The notes: a model not told the origin generated them from the sequence alone. A DNA stretch of 64,000 nt from Chitinophagales bacterium (GCA_041392475.1 JAWKLZ010000001.1:2046001-2110000), one strand, 5' to 3'. Positions 45,209 through 55,707 are shown, counted from the first letter of the stretch. A program made the numbers and translations.

Positions 45209-46438
45209 CTACAACCGATATTTAGGTGATTCCTTCACCTTTTTCTGCAACTGAACAATCTCACCTTCAATAGGATTGGCGTTCAATGGTAGCTTATTGC
45301 GGCGATACAACTTCAATAACTTCACACCGTAATGTTGCGAAATATCATGCATTGTTTCCCCTTCCATTACGATATGTTCTGCTTTCGTATCCGATTTGCT
45401 CTTCTTTTTCTGGAAAAAAATCGGTGTATCTGGTTTGAATTTTTGCCCCACTAACAAGTCATTGTAGTCATACAATTTGGATAAAGGCACATTGTAGGTG
45501 TGTGATACAAAGGCAGGCATCAAAGGTACATTGGAGGTAACTGCTCTTTTACCATTTACCACCATCTGCTGATAATGCGGAACAATTCGCTCTTCTTTTG
45601 CAACAATGTCCACGTTTTCATCTAATTGATTTTCTTCCTTATCAGACGAATTAGAATTCGTTTCTGTACCCGCCATTGCTTCCAACACCGCCAACTCTGC
45701 TGGCATATCCTTTGGAGGATTGTTGTCTTTGAACTCTACAAAAGATTTGTCAATCAAAGTCTTTGCAGATGCCAACGATGGCTTTTGCTTTAAAGCATTT
45801 TGTTGGTAATTAGAAAAAATAATGGTATTTGCTGCTGCACCATACAAAATAACTGGAGACCCATTTCCATCCAATCTACTCACTATCGCATTGTCGTATT
45901 CATACAATCTATACCTTTCTATCAATGCAATCAACAATTCGGCATAGCGGGGATTGGTGGCATAGCCAGCTTTCTTCAATCCATAGGCCCATCCTCGGTA
46001 GTCCGTTTTATCCAACAAAAATAAATCATCGTAATAGTTGAATTTATGGAATCGCAAAAATTCCGAATGGTCTAAGTAGGATTCATATACACTATGGTAT
46101 TTTCGAAAACATTCGTCAGGTGCATCATCGGTGTGGTAAATGCGATCTCCCAGCCATTCTGCTTTGCATTTGATACCAAAATGGTTTTTACCTTCATAGG
46201 CCAAGCGACTGTTTCCATAATCCGACTCCAACATGGCCTGTGCCAACTTGATACTTGCAGGCACACCCATCCTTTGCATTTCCTCAATCGCCAACATTTT
46301 GAAATCCTCGATATACAATCGAGCTTTCATTTCATCTGCTTCAATACAGGCATTGCAGCATAAACAAGAAACCAATAACAAGAAAGACAACTTAAAAAAT
46401 AACAACCTCTCAATACGATAGACATTTATCATCTGCAC
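45209..46438 (-). CDS. Glucosaminidase-LysM cell-wall hydrolase
   Basis: The 409-residue protein has a hydrophobic signal with several Cys (~13-31, possibly a lipoprotein). The glucosaminidase domain (~45-180) contains IKLAQAMLESDYGNSRLA (catalytic Glu in LES), NHFGIKC and GWAYGLKKAGYATNPRYA. A Ser/Glu-rich linker and a C-terminal LysM domain (~355-402, HIVMEGETMHDISQHYGVKL) follow. It cuts N-acetylglucosaminyl bonds in peptidoglycan. Start codons at residues 1, 3 and a few others are possible; the signal peptide is kept in each. Confidence 0.9.
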   Translation of the reverse strand: MQMINVYRIERLLFFKLSFLLLVSCLCCNACIEADEMKARLYIEDFKMLAIEEMQRMGVPASIKLAQAMLESDYGNSRLAYEGKNHFGIKCKAEWLGDRIYHTDDAPDECFRKYHSVYESYLDHSEFLRFHKFNYYDDLFLLDKTDYRGWAYGLKKAGYATNPRYAELLIALIERYRLYEYDNAIVSRLDGNGSPVILYGAAANTIIFSNYQQNALKQKPSLASAKTLIDKSFVEFKDNNPPKDMPAELAVLEAMAGTETNSNSSDKEENQLDENVDIVAKEERIVPHYQQMVVNGKRAVTSNVPLMPAFVSHTYNVPLSKLYDYNDLLVGQKFKPDTPIFFQKKKSKSDTKAEHIVMEGETMHDISQHYGVKLLKLYRRNKLPLNANPIEGEIVQLQKKVKESPKYRL

Positions 46439-46660
46439 AATTTGTGTGGTTTGGTATGTGTTTAAAAAAACGAACTTATGGTTAGGTTAGTCAGGTTTGG
46501 ATATGAGTTGGTGATTGTAGTTATTTAAGGTGCGTTAAAAATACGCCTTTTAATTTATGTATTTTGTAATTTTTGTGTCAAAATAGTCAAGGTTGAATTA
46601 TTTTGAACACGACTGCAAAAAACAAAATTATCTTTAAGTAATCAAAAAACAAGCCATTTA

Positions 46661-47272
46661 ATGAACAATAAAGTTAAAAAATCTGCAACAGGAACTGGCG
46701 AAATTGCTACGATTGCCTTATTTATGGCAGGTTTGCTGAGTTTTTTTGCTTTCAGTGATTGGTTGGCTACTTGGAATATCTCCCCCATTTTGAGGACTTT
46801 CTTCTTTTTTCTTGTACTCTATGTTGGGGCGCAACTTTTGGCTACTATCATTGATTTTCTGCAAAGTCGTTACCGATTGACGTTTAAAAATTTTTTCATT
46901 CTTTGGAGTGGCTACTTATTCATGACCTTGGTTAATTTATTATTGCTCATACTGACGATTCCTGCACTCATTTTGCAGTTTATCATAGGCCCTGTTGCTT
47001 TTTTTGTCGGTTTTATCTCCTTAGCAACTTTAATACTTTACTTTGTCCAACACATTCTGGGCTTTGATTGGGTTGGACATCCCCCCGATACACAAGCTGC
47101 AAAATATGCGCTGATAGGTTTGGGAGCTTGTTTGGGGCTGTTTGGCTTGGTATATTATTGGGTCAGCAGAAACATTCATCCCGAAAACTTACTGATTGAT
47201 TTTTGGATAGACCATGTGGTAGTTCCTGCCGAAGAACTTCACAAAAAATGGATGGGTTATTTGGATAAGTAA
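46661..47272 (+). CDS. Four-helix membrane protein, unknown function
   Basis: The 203-residue protein has about four membrane spans (~14-32, 40-65, 80-120 possibly two, 143-165) and a short soluble C-terminal tail with HPENLLIDFWIDHVVVPAEELHKKW. No family was recognised. It is single-gene and divergent from the glucosaminidase gene. Codon use is like the surrounding genes, so it is probably native. Confidence 0.7.
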   Translation: MNNKVKKSATGTGEIATIALFMAGLLSFFAFSDWLATWNISPILRTFFFFLVLYVGAQLLATIIDFLQSRYRLTFKNFFILWSGYLFMTLVNLLLLILTIPALILQFIIGPVAFFVGFISLATLILYFVQHILGFDWVGHPPDTQAAKYALIGLGACLGLFGLVYYWVSRNIHPENLLIDFWIDHVVVPAEELHKKWMGYLDK

Positions 47273-47355
47273 CATTGATTGTGAAATGAGTTTACCTTTT
47301 CTGTGTTTTTCGTTATATTTAGGAGAACATCTATTTTACTTCAAAACCATTAACA

Positions 47356-49359
47356 ATGAAAAAACTTCTAAACCTAAGTTTCGCACTCTCTCTGTTTTTT
47401 TTAAGCTCCCTCCAACGCAATTTCGCACAATCCGATAATTGCGAAACACTAAAGATCAGCATCGAATCACAAGAAACAATATGTGGTTTAGCAACAGGCA
47501 CTGCCGAAGTATTTACAGAAGGAGGTTTTCCACCCTATACGTATGAGTGGAACAATGGAGTGACAGCCGCTTCAAACACCCAATTGGCAGAAGGTACTTA
47601 TACTGTCCTTGTCACTGATTCCCAAAACTGCACGGTCGAAGGTAGCGTAAAGATAGCTGCACAAAACCATGTTGCTTTCGATATCCCTGCATTTGTTTGC
47701 AGCAAAGACGAGCCTGTTGTATTGGAGTTGTTGCACGAAGAAGGAATATGGACAGGAATAGGCGTGCATTTAGAAGCAGAAGGCTATGTATTCCGCCCCA
47801 TTGAAGTGGAATCTGGCATAGCAGGGTTGATGTATATTGTAGAAGGATGCAATCCTTTATTCGCTACCATTGAAGTAACACCTACGCCTGATGCCAGTTT
47901 TTATGCTCCCGAAAAACTCGTTTGTTTGAGTGATGGAGCAGTGACCTTCGAAGTATTGGGTGTTGAAGGAGGTACTTTTTTCATCAACGAAACACCTTTA
48001 TTGGGAAATAGTTGGACACCTACTGAAACGGGAACATTTGCGGTAACGTATGAAGTGGTTAACACCAATTTCTGCACGGACAAACAAACCATTGAATTGC
48101 AGGTCATTGACATTTTTAATCCACATTGGACAACTTCAAACGGATTACTAACCATTTGCGAAAGCGATTTACCTCTTCAATTGAAGTCTAACATGATGGG
48201 CGGTTCATGGACGACTGACATCAACTCCAACATTGTAGAACAAGATGGTCAGGTGTTTTTCAATGCAGACATAGAAAATGCCGATCATGGTTCTTTCTCG
48301 GTAACGTATGAAGGTGGCGGCGCAAATTGTGGGCAAGCGGAAACCCATGTTGTCAATGTATATAATGTACCAGAAGCTCCTCAAGTTGTTTATGAGCCAC
48401 AAGTAGTATGTGCATCTGAAGGAATGTTGGTGGAAATGACTGGAAATCCTAAATTCTGCAATTGCCCAGTTACCTTCAATATCTATGCGGGGAATGGTGA
48501 ATTGGTCTATGAAGGTGAAACACAAAACAACGACGTTGCAGATTTGAAGGCTTTTGCTGAAAATGTAGGCACCCATGTTTTTGAAGTGGTGACGGTAAAT
48601 AAAGTGTGTGAAAGCGAAGCGGTTGAAGTGGTTTTTGAAGTCGAATCGGTGATTGAGGTTGAAGTAGAAAGCATTGCGCCAAGCTGCGAAGGCAATGACG
48701 GAAGCCTTACTGCACTGGCATCTGGAGGTTCGGGAGATTATTTCTATAGTTGGAGCAATGGAGTGACTGGGGAAGAAAATGTGGATTTGATAGGAGGTCA
48801 GTACAATCTGGTTGTATTGGATAGTGAAGGTTGTACGTTTACGCAGTCTTTCACCCTTGCTCCCGTCAATGTTCCTGTAGTAGATTTGGGTAGTAGCCAA
48901 ATTTTAGCCGAAGGACAAACCATTGTGTTGAACGCAGGAAATACTGGAGCTACTTTCTTGTGGTCAACAGGCGCAACAGCACAGACAATCAGTGTGTCGG
49001 AAACAGGCGTTTATTCAGTGACCGTAACAAACCAACAGGGCTGCTCTGCAAACGATTCCATACAAATTATAAATGACACAGGCGTTGGAATTTATGCCAT
49101 TGGAGGCTTGAATGAATGGAAATTGTACCCCAATCCTATGCAAGATTATTTGGTTTTGGAGATGAACTTGAGCCAAAAGCTGCAATTAGACTTGGTAGTT
49201 TTTGATGTGTTGGGGCGGACAATATTTACCCAAAATTATTTAATTCAAAATGGTGATAACCAACTATTTTTGAATACCAGTGATTGGGTATCAGGTGTCT
49301 ATTGGGTGGTTTTGAAGGGAGAAAAAGGCAATAAAGAAATGGTGAAATTGGTTAAGTGA
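47356..49359 (+). CDS. T9SS-secreted protein with SprB-like repeats
   Basis: The 667-residue protein has a signal peptide (~1-24) and an SprB-type repeat near the N-terminus (GTAEVFTEGGFPPYTYEWNN), with a second around 430-490 (GGSGDYFYSWSNG). Several Ig-like/PKD-like sections lie between, then LWSTGATAQTISV. The type A sorting domain (~585-667) contains KLYPNPMQDYLVLEM and GVYWVVLKGEKGNKEMVKLVK. SprB-like repeats occur in gliding adhesins, but this protein is far shorter. It is expected on the cell surface or released. Confidence 0.88.
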   Translation: MKKLLNLSFALSLFFLSSLQRNFAQSDNCETLKISIESQETICGLATGTAEVFTEGGFPPYTYEWNNGVTAASNTQLAEGTYTVLVTDSQNCTVEGSVKIAAQNHVAFDIPAFVCSKDEPVVLELLHEEGIWTGIGVHLEAEGYVFRPIEVESGIAGLMYIVEGCNPLFATIEVTPTPDASFYAPEKLVCLSDGAVTFEVLGVEGGTFFINETPLLGNSWTPTETGTFAVTYEVVNTNFCTDKQTIELQVIDIFNPHWTTSNGLLTICESDLPLQLKSNMMGGSWTTDINSNIVEQDGQVFFNADIENADHGSFSVTYEGGGANCGQAETHVVNVYNVPEAPQVVYEPQVVCASEGMLVEMTGNPKFCNCPVTFNIYAGNGELVYEGETQNNDVADLKAFAENVGTHVFEVVTVNKVCESEAVEVVFEVESVIEVEVESIAPSCEGNDGSLTALASGGSGDYFYSWSNGVTGEENVDLIGGQYNLVVLDSEGCTFTQSFTLAPVNVPVVDLGSSQILAEGQTIVLNAGNTGATFLWSTGATAQTISVSETGVYSVTVTNQQGCSANDSIQIINDTGVGIYAIGGLNEWKLYPNPMQDYLVLEMNLSQKLQLDLVVFDVLGRTIFTQNYLIQNGDNQLFLNTSDWVSGVYWVVLKGEKGNKEMVKLVK

Positions 49360-49428
49360 ATAGTTTTTTTTGAAAAAATTATTTTTTTCCTTACATAATT
49401 CTGACCTTTTACCTATTTTAGCCACACT

Positions 49429-51351
49429 ATGAAAAAACAAATATTAAACATCTGCTTAGTAGTAATGCTCATTACTCATGTAATCTGTATGCCTACCCTT
49501 TCAGCGCAAACAGACTCATTGAAAACCGATGAAACGAATCCTATTCCGAGTTCAAGTGTGGAAACTGAAAAGGTCTATACAGGTAATATCAGTTTTTCGA
49601 GTGATCCAAACGTAAACATTCAGCCACCACCCAACACAAACATTCCAAGTCCTAGCTACCAATCATCTAACTACTACCCTTCTCAAAATTATACGACTAC
49701 TAGTAGCTATGGTATCATCAACCCTTTTCAGTATTATTCAGACGAACATTATCGCAGTCGAATTAATAATCTGGCACAGCATTGTCAATTGCCCATTACC
49801 TACAACCAATATGTACGCACCTTCATCGAAGTATATACTCATAAAAAACGGGATGTATCGAGCCGCATATTGGGAAAAACAAACATTTACTTTCCCATCA
49901 TCGAAAAAATCTTTTTGGAAGAAGGGCTGCCATTAGATCTAAAATATTTGGCTGCTACTGAATCTGCACTCAATCAACATGCTGTATCAAGAGCGGGTGC
50001 AGTTGGCTTGTGGCAGTTCATGTCTGCAACAGGGCGTGAAAATGGATTGATTGTCAATTCTACTATTGATGAGCGCCTCGACCCCTACAAATCTACCGTA
50101 GCGGCTGCCCGATTTTTTAAGAAACTATACAACAAATATGGAGATTGGTTTTTGGTCATTGCAGCCTACAACTGTGGACCTGGAAATGTGAACAAAGCCA
50201 TGCGAAGAACAGGAAGACGTACCTATTGGGAAATTCGCCGTTATCTTCCACGCGAAACCAGAGGATATGTACCTTCCTATATTGCTTGTGTTTATTTCAT
50301 CAATTATTACTACGACCACTACCTACAAGCAGAACCTGCCCCTTATGGAACTCTATACGCCAATGCCCAAACAGTTCCTGTTTATGGGCCACTAAACCTA
50401 CAAGATGTGGCCTCCGTAACGGGTGCAAGCATTTTTGAATTGGAACACTTGAACGCCAGCCTCAAAAAACGCTACCTTCCAACAGGCCAACGCTTCGACC
50501 TTCGCTTACCTATGAGCTATGTGGCTGCCTTTGAAGCCAATAGAAGTTCACTCAATAGTCAAATCGCCTACATGCCCAGTGCCAATGTGATGCCATCTTC
50601 TGCAATCCCCCCCAATAGCAGTATTGTTCCTGCTCCTACTACATCTACAAGCTACTACAATAGTTCTACAAATACAATAGAAACTCCTCCTTCTGATCCA
50701 CGTATCTCTGCGACATACACAAAAGCAGCAGATGGAAGTATGATTCCTGTCAATAGCAACACCGCAGCAAGTTCTGTTTACAACAGTGTTGGCTATTCTT
50801 CAAACCCTACAACATACAACAATACCACCACTTATAATCAACCATCAACAACACCTACCTATACTCCTCCTGCAAAAATTACCCCTCCCAAACCTGCTAC
50901 CTCCAATATGACAAAGCTGGTTTATACCGTCCGAAAAGGTGACAACCTGGGATATATCGCAGAATGGTACGACTGCGGATTGAGTCAAGTTCGTAGGTGG
51001 AATAACAGCAGTCACACCATAAGAGTAGGTCAAAAACTGGTGATTTATAAAGATAAATCCATAGCACATAAATATCAGACAGTTAACAGTATGACTTTTA
51101 GCGAAAAACAAAAATTTGCTGAAACAGGTGTTGTATCTTCAAACACTACTGCAAAAGTTGCTAACTCGGATAAGAACAATACAACTTCGGATAACAATGT
51201 CAAAAAATATGAAGTAAAACAAGGAGATTCTCTGTGGCTCATTGCTCAAAACAATCCAGGCAATTCAATTGAAAGCCTACGTAAATTAAACAGATTGAGC
51301 AAAAGTCATAAGTTGATGCCAGGCGTATTATTGAAAATATATACTCCATAA
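49429..51351 (+). CDS. MltD-like lytic transglycosylase with LysM domains
   Basis: The 640-residue protein has a signal peptide (~1-26). A low-complexity Ser/Tyr/Asn-rich segment (~45-100) precedes an SLT domain (~140-300) with catalytic E178 in AATESALNQH, followed by GAVGLWQFM and AYNCGPGNV. A Pro/Thr/Ser linker and two C-terminal LysM domains follow (~497-541, TVRKGDNLGYIAEW; ~592-638, EVKQGDSLWLIAQN). It cleaves glycan strands to 1,6-anhydro ends during wall turnover. Confidence 0.92.
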   Translation: MKKQILNICLVVMLITHVICMPTLSAQTDSLKTDETNPIPSSSVETEKVYTGNISFSSDPNVNIQPPPNTNIPSPSYQSSNYYPSQNYTTTSSYGIINPFQYYSDEHYRSRINNLAQHCQLPITYNQYVRTFIEVYTHKKRDVSSRILGKTNIYFPIIEKIFLEEGLPLDLKYLAATESALNQHAVSRAGAVGLWQFMSATGRENGLIVNSTIDERLDPYKSTVAAARFFKKLYNKYGDWFLVIAAYNCGPGNVNKAMRRTGRRTYWEIRRYLPRETRGYVPSYIACVYFINYYYDHYLQAEPAPYGTLYANAQTVPVYGPLNLQDVASVTGASIFELEHLNASLKKRYLPTGQRFDLRLPMSYVAAFEANRSSLNSQIAYMPSANVMPSSAIPPNSSIVPAPTTSTSYYNSSTNTIETPPSDPRISATYTKAADGSMIPVNSNTAASSVYNSVGYSSNPTTYNNTTTYNQPSTTPTYTPPAKITPPKPATSNMTKLVYTVRKGDNLGYIAEWYDCGLSQVRRWNNSSHTIRVGQKLVIYKDKSIAHKYQTVNSMTFSEKQKFAETGVVSSNTTAKVANSDKNNTTSDNNVKKYEVKQGDSLWLIAQNNPGNSIESLRKLNRLSKSHKLMPGVLLKIYTP

Positions 51352-51402
51352 CAAAAACCTATAATTTGTGTGTGAAAAAATTAACACAAAATAATGATTG
51401 TG

Positions 51403-51456
51403 AAATTAATTTCAATTGTTTTATTATCAATTAATTATTACAATTGAAATTAATTT
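51403..51456. repeat. Perfect 16-bp inverted repeat, AT-rich
   Basis: AAATTAATTTCAATTG and its exact complement flank a 22-base loop, 51 bases after the transglycosylase stop. It has no T-run, so I list it as a hairpin and not a terminator. Confidence 0.75.
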
Positions 51457-51570
51457 TCGATTTTTATTTTCCATAAAATCCTAACATCAAAGACTGTTTT
51501 TTACAACAATATCCCATAATTATATTATTTTTGCCGAAATAATTAATGGGAACAAATATTACATTTAATA

Positions 51571-51605
51571 GACCCTTTGAAATACGCAATCAAAGGGTCT
51601 TTTTT
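51571..51605 (+). terminator. Intrinsic terminator upstream of tex
   Basis: A perfect 10-bp stem, GACCCTTTGA / TCAAAGGGTC, with a 9-base loop is followed by six Ts. It is 220 bases after the transglycosylase gene and could instead end a short independent RNA starting near 51540, since TATTTTTG at 51526-51533 fits a -7 box. Confidence 0.88.
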
Positions 51606-51697
51606 ATGCTTCTTTTCGTAACGACTCTTGAAGTTTGATGATTTTCTTCTAAATTTACCTCCTTTTTCAAGTTCAAGCACAAAAAATCACCGTTCCT

Positions 51698-53842
51698 ATG
51701 AACCTTCAATTGATCAGCAAACTTTCCAAAGAACTACGTCTTTCCGAAAATCAGGTAAAAGCCGTCTTGTTGCTTTTTGAAGGCGGAGCAACTGTGCCTT
51801 TCATTGCCCGCTATCGAAAGGAAATGACCAACAGCCTCGATGAAGTGCAAATAACCGCAATTCGAGATGGCATGACCAAAATGCAAGATTTGGAAAAACG
51901 AAGGGAAAGTATCTTGAAGGCCATTGAAGAACAAGGAAAACTAACTCCACAATTGCAGAAACAAATCTTGCAGGCAGAAACCATGACCCTTTTAGAAGAT
52001 TTGTATTTGCCATTCAAAAGCAAACGCAGAACAAGGGCTACAATAGCCAAAGAGAAAGGCTTAGAACCATTAGCCGAAATGTTGATGAGCCAAAAAAATA
52101 TGGATGTCGACGAAGCGGCTGCAAAGTTTGTAGATGTCAAAAAAGAGGTGAAAGATGAGGAGGAAGCCCTTGCAGGAGCGAGAGATATCATTGCAGAATG
52201 GGTGAACGAAGATCCCAAAACAAGGGCGAAAGTGCGGCGTTTGTTTGAGCGAAAAGCCATTGTTCAGGCCAAATTGGTGAAAGGCAAGGAAAAAGAAGCC
52301 GAAAAATTTAGCGACTATTTTGATTGGAATGAACCATTGAATAGAGTTCCCTCTCACCGATTGCTGGCCATTTTGAGGGGCAGCAATGAAGGTTTTTTGA
52401 GGTTGAGTATTGCTCCCGACCAAGACGATGCCTTGGAATTGTTGGACGATACCTTTTTAAAAACCGACAACGAAGCGGCTGAACAAGTACAGGAGGCGAT
52501 TACCGATGCCTACAAACGCTTGATAAAACCTTCTATCGAAACCGAAATTCGCAACGAAGCCAAAGCGAAAGCGGATGCCGATGCGATACAGGTGTTCACA
52601 ACCAACCTGCGAGAACTGCTCTTGTCGCCTCCTTTGGGGCAAAAAAATGTAATGGCAATTGACCCAGGCTTTCGCACAGGCTGCAAAGTCGTTTGTTTGG
52701 ACAAACAAGGTCAGTTACTTCAATATACCACCATTTTTCCGCACGACCGCACAAGCACTCGACGGTTTGATGCAGTGAGTGAAATCGAAAAACTTTGTGA
52801 GCGCTACAAAATTGAAGCAATCGCCATCGGCAATGGCACAGCAGGGAGGGAAACGATGGAGTTCGTCAAAAAAATACATTTAGAAAACATCGTTTTGGTG
52901 ATGGTCAACGAAAGTGGGGCTTCGATTTACTCAGCTTCGGAAGTCGCAAGGGACGAATTTCCAGACCACGACCTTACCGTTAGAGGTTCTGTTTCGATTG
53001 GTCGCCGCTTGATGGATCCTTTGGCGGAATTGGTCAAAATCGACCCAAAATCTATTGGAGTAGGTCAGTACCAACACGATGTGGATCAAAAACTTTTGCG
53101 GCAAAGTTTGGACGATACCGTCATCAGTTGTGTGAACAATGTGGGTGTCGAAGTGAATACGGCAAGCAAACAATTGCTGACCTACCTTTCGGGCATCGGC
53201 CCTAAATTGGCACAAAACATCGTGGATTTCCGCAATGAAAACGGGGCTTTCAAAAGCAAAAATCAATTGAAGAAAGTGGCAGGTTTAGGACCAAAAGCGT
53301 TTGAACAATCCGCAGGTTTTATCCGCATCCGTGATGCCAAAAATCCTCTTGATGCAAGTGCTGTACACCCTGAAAGCTACGGAATTGTGGAGCAAATGGC
53401 AAAAGACGTAAATGCTACGGTTTTGGATTTGGTGCAAAAAGAAGACCTCCGCAAACAAATACAGCCTCAAAAATATGTAACCGAAACAGTTGGTTTGCCT
53501 ACACTGACCGATATTCTGCAAGAACTCGCCAAACCTGGTCGTGACCCTCGCCAACAGTTTGAACATCTGCAATTTAAGGAAGGCATCAACAGCATTGAAG
53601 ATTTGGAGGAAGGTATGATTTTGTCGGGCATCATTACCAACGTTACCAATTTTGGAGCGTTTGTCGACATTGGTGTGCATCAAGATGGGTTGGTGCATAT
53701 CAGCCAAATTACCAACCGCTTTATTCGTGATCCCAAACAGGTGGTGAAAGTGAATCAAAAAGTGAAGGTGAAGGTAATGACCGTAGATGTGGAAAGAAAG
53801 CGCATCAATTTGAGCATGAAGGATGTGGAGGAATCAATATGA
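51698..53842 (+). CDS. tex: Tex-like RNA-binding transcription accessory protein
   Basis: The 714-residue protein follows the Tex layout. The helical N-terminus contains GATVPFIARYRKE. A YqgF-like RNase H fold (~325-450) contains VMAIDPGFRTGCKVVCLD. A helix-hairpin-helix region contains YLSGIGPKLAQNIVDFRNENG. The C-terminal S1 domain (~640-710) contains GMILSGIITNVTNFGAFVDIGVHQDGLVHIS. Tex binds RNA at the transcription machinery and ribosome. It overlaps trpF by four bases. Confidence 0.95.
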   Translation: MNLQLISKLSKELRLSENQVKAVLLLFEGGATVPFIARYRKEMTNSLDEVQITAIRDGMTKMQDLEKRRESILKAIEEQGKLTPQLQKQILQAETMTLLEDLYLPFKSKRRTRATIAKEKGLEPLAEMLMSQKNMDVDEAAAKFVDVKKEVKDEEEALAGARDIIAEWVNEDPKTRAKVRRLFERKAIVQAKLVKGKEKEAEKFSDYFDWNEPLNRVPSHRLLAILRGSNEGFLRLSIAPDQDDALELLDDTFLKTDNEAAEQVQEAITDAYKRLIKPSIETEIRNEAKAKADADAIQVFTTNLRELLLSPPLGQKNVMAIDPGFRTGCKVVCLDKQGQLLQYTTIFPHDRTSTRRFDAVSEIEKLCERYKIEAIAIGNGTAGRETMEFVKKIHLENIVLVMVNESGASIYSASEVARDEFPDHDLTVRGSVSIGRRLMDPLAELVKIDPKSIGVGQYQHDVDQKLLRQSLDDTVISCVNNVGVEVNTASKQLLTYLSGIGPKLAQNIVDFRNENGAFKSKNQLKKVAGLGPKAFEQSAGFIRIRDAKNPLDASAVHPESYGIVEQMAKDVNATVLDLVQKEDLRKQIQPQKYVTETVGLPTLTDILQELAKPGRDPRQQFEHLQFKEGINSIEDLEEGMILSGIITNVTNFGAFVDIGVHQDGLVHISQITNRFIRDPKQVVKVNQKVKVKVMTVDVERKRINLSMKDVEESI

Positions 53843-54465
53843 AACTAAAAATCTGCGGCATGAAATACGCCGATAGCATTGCAGCAGTTGCGGTATTGCA
53901 GCCTGACTATATGGGTTTTATTTTTTACGAAAAATCAAAACGTTTTGTAGGGGAAAATTTTGATGCAGACATTACTGTAGCACTTCCTTCAATGATTCAA
54001 AAAGTCGGTGTTTTTGTCAATGCAGATTTTGACTATATCACTTCAAAAGTAGCGAAATATGGGCTGCAATGTGTGCAACTACATGGAGGAGAATCACCTG
54101 AATTGTGTAAGCGTTTGCAGCAAATAGGCATTGAAGTCATTAAGGTTTTTTCGGTAGGTGAGGATTTTGATTTTGCAGAATTGAAGGTTTTTGAAAATTG
54201 TTGTGATTACTTTTTGTTTGATACCAAAGGAAAAGAGCATGGCGGCAATGGTGTGACCTTCAATTGGGAGGTATTGGCGAACTATCCTTCCGAAAAACCG
54301 TTTTTTCTAAGCGGTGGCATTGGCTTAGAAGAATTACCTTTACTTTCAAAATTGCAGCTTCCACAACTGTATGCAGTAGATGTAAATAGCCGATTTGAAG
54401 TGAATCCTGCAGTGAAAGATGTATCGAAATTGAAGAAATTGACCAAACAATTAAAGAAACACTAA
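53839..54465 (+). CDS. trpF: Phosphoribosylanthranilate isomerase
   Basis: The 208-residue TIM barrel begins KLKICGMKYADSI, with the catalytic Cys6 of TrpF. Other features are YMGFIFYEKSKRFV, KVGVFVNADFDYI, CVQLHGGESPELC, DTKGKEHGGNGVTFNW (catalytic Asp) and FFLSGGIGLE. It converts PRA to CdRP in tryptophan synthesis. The ATG overlaps the tex stop (ATGA), and trpB starts directly after its stop, so all three are likely co-translated. Confidence 0.95.
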   Translation: MKLKICGMKYADSIAAVAVLQPDYMGFIFYEKSKRFVGENFDADITVALPSMIQKVGVFVNADFDYITSKVAKYGLQCVQLHGGESPELCKRLQQIGIEVIKVFSVGEDFDFAELKVFENCCDYFLFDTKGKEHGGNGVTFNWEVLANYPSEKPFFLSGGIGLEELPLLSKLQLPQLYAVDVNSRFEVNPAVKDVSKLKKLTKQLKKH

Positions 54466-55707
54466 ATGCAACATACAACCTATACCCATCCTCCATTGGA
54501 TTCTATTGCAGCAGCAAAAGAATCCAAATACCACGTCAATCATCAGGGTTATTATGGCAAATTTGGTGGGGCATATATTCCCGAGATGTTGTACCCGAAT
54601 GTGGAGGAATTGCGGGAGAATTACCTACAAATCATCGGCGAAGCGGCATTTCAAGAAGAATTTCACAGCCTTTTGAAGGACTATGTGGGGCGACCTTCTC
54701 CGCTTTATTTTGCACAGAGGTTGTCGAATCACTACGATACCAATATTTACCTCAAACGGGAAGACCTCAATCATACAGGGGCGCACAAGGTTAACAATAC
54801 TTTGGGGCAGATTTTGTTGGCAAAACGCTTGGGTAAGCAAAAAATCATTGCAGAAACGGGTGCGGGTCAGCATGGTGTGGCAACTGCAACGGTTTGTGCT
54901 TTGATGGGAATGGATTGTATTGTGTATATGGGTGCGGTGGACATCAAACGCCAAAAACCCAATGTGGAGCGCATGAAACTATTGGGCGCAAAAGTGGTGG
55001 CGGCTACTTCGGGCAGTCAAACCTTGAAGGATGCAACGAATGAGGCGATGCGACATTGGATCAACAATCCTACGGATACGCATTACATCATCGGTTCGGT
55101 CGTTGGCCCACATCCTTATCCAGATATGGTGGCTCGTTTTCAGTCGGTTATCAGTGCGGAAATGAAGTGGCAATTGAAGGAAAAAACGGGTAGTGAAAAT
55201 CCTGATTACATTCTCGCTTGTGTGGGTGGTGGCAGCAATGCGATGGGGGCTTTTTACCATTATCTGGAAGCGGAAGATGTGAAATTGATTGCAGTAGAAG
55301 CGGCTGGTCTGGGCTTGTATTCGGGTGAGTCTGCAGCGACTACACAGTTGGGAAAATCGGGAATTTTGCATGGAAGCAAAACGCTCTTGATGCAAACGAA
55401 AGATGGACAAGTGGTTGAACCTTACTCGATTTCGGCAGGGTTGGATTACCCTGGCATTGGCCCTGTTCACGCACATTTGTACGATACGACACGGGCTTCT
55501 TTTTACAGTGCTACGGACGAAGAGGCATTGAAGGCGGGGCAATTTTTGAGCCGTTTGGAGGGAATTATCCCCGCTTTGGAAACGGCACACGCTTTTGCAG
55601 TATTGGAGAAAATGACTTTTGAAGCGAGTGATGTGGTGGTTGTGAATGTATCTGGGCGGGGCGATAAAGATTTGCAGACTTACATTGATAGAGGGATGGC
55701 TGAGTAA
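54466..55707 (+). CDS. trpB: Tryptophan synthase beta chain
   Basis: The 413-residue PLP enzyme has GKFGGAYIPEML at the N-terminus, the PLP Lys108 in HTGAHKVNN, the phosphate-binding loop VGGGSNAMGAFY and HAHLYDTTRASF near the end. It condenses indole and serine to tryptophan. trpA is not found downstream, where the next gene is unrelated, so the operon is split. Confidence 0.96.
   Translation: MQHTTYTHPPLDSIAAAKESKYHVNHQGYYGKFGGAYIPEMLYPNVEELRENYLQIIGEAAFQEEFHSLLKDYVGRPSPLYFAQRLSNHYDTNIYLKREDLNHTGAHKVNNTLGQILLAKRLGKQKIIAETGAGQHGVATATVCALMGMDCIVYMGAVDIKRQKPNVERMKLLGAKVVAATSGSQTLKDATNEAMRHWINNPTDTHYIIGSVVGPHPYPDMVARFQSVISAEMKWQLKEKTGSENPDYILACVGGGSNAMGAFYHYLEAEDVKLIAVEAAGLGLYSGESAATTQLGKSGILHGSKTLLMQTKDGQVVEPYSISAGLDYPGIGPVHAHLYDTTRASFYSATDEEALKAGQFLSRLEGIIPALETAHAFAVLEKMTFEASDVVVVNVSGRGDKDLQTYIDRGMAE

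Noticed and set aside
51403..51456. AT-rich hairpin as terminator of the transglycosylase gene
   Set aside because: No T-tract follows and the stem is almost all A/T; kept only as an inverted repeat.
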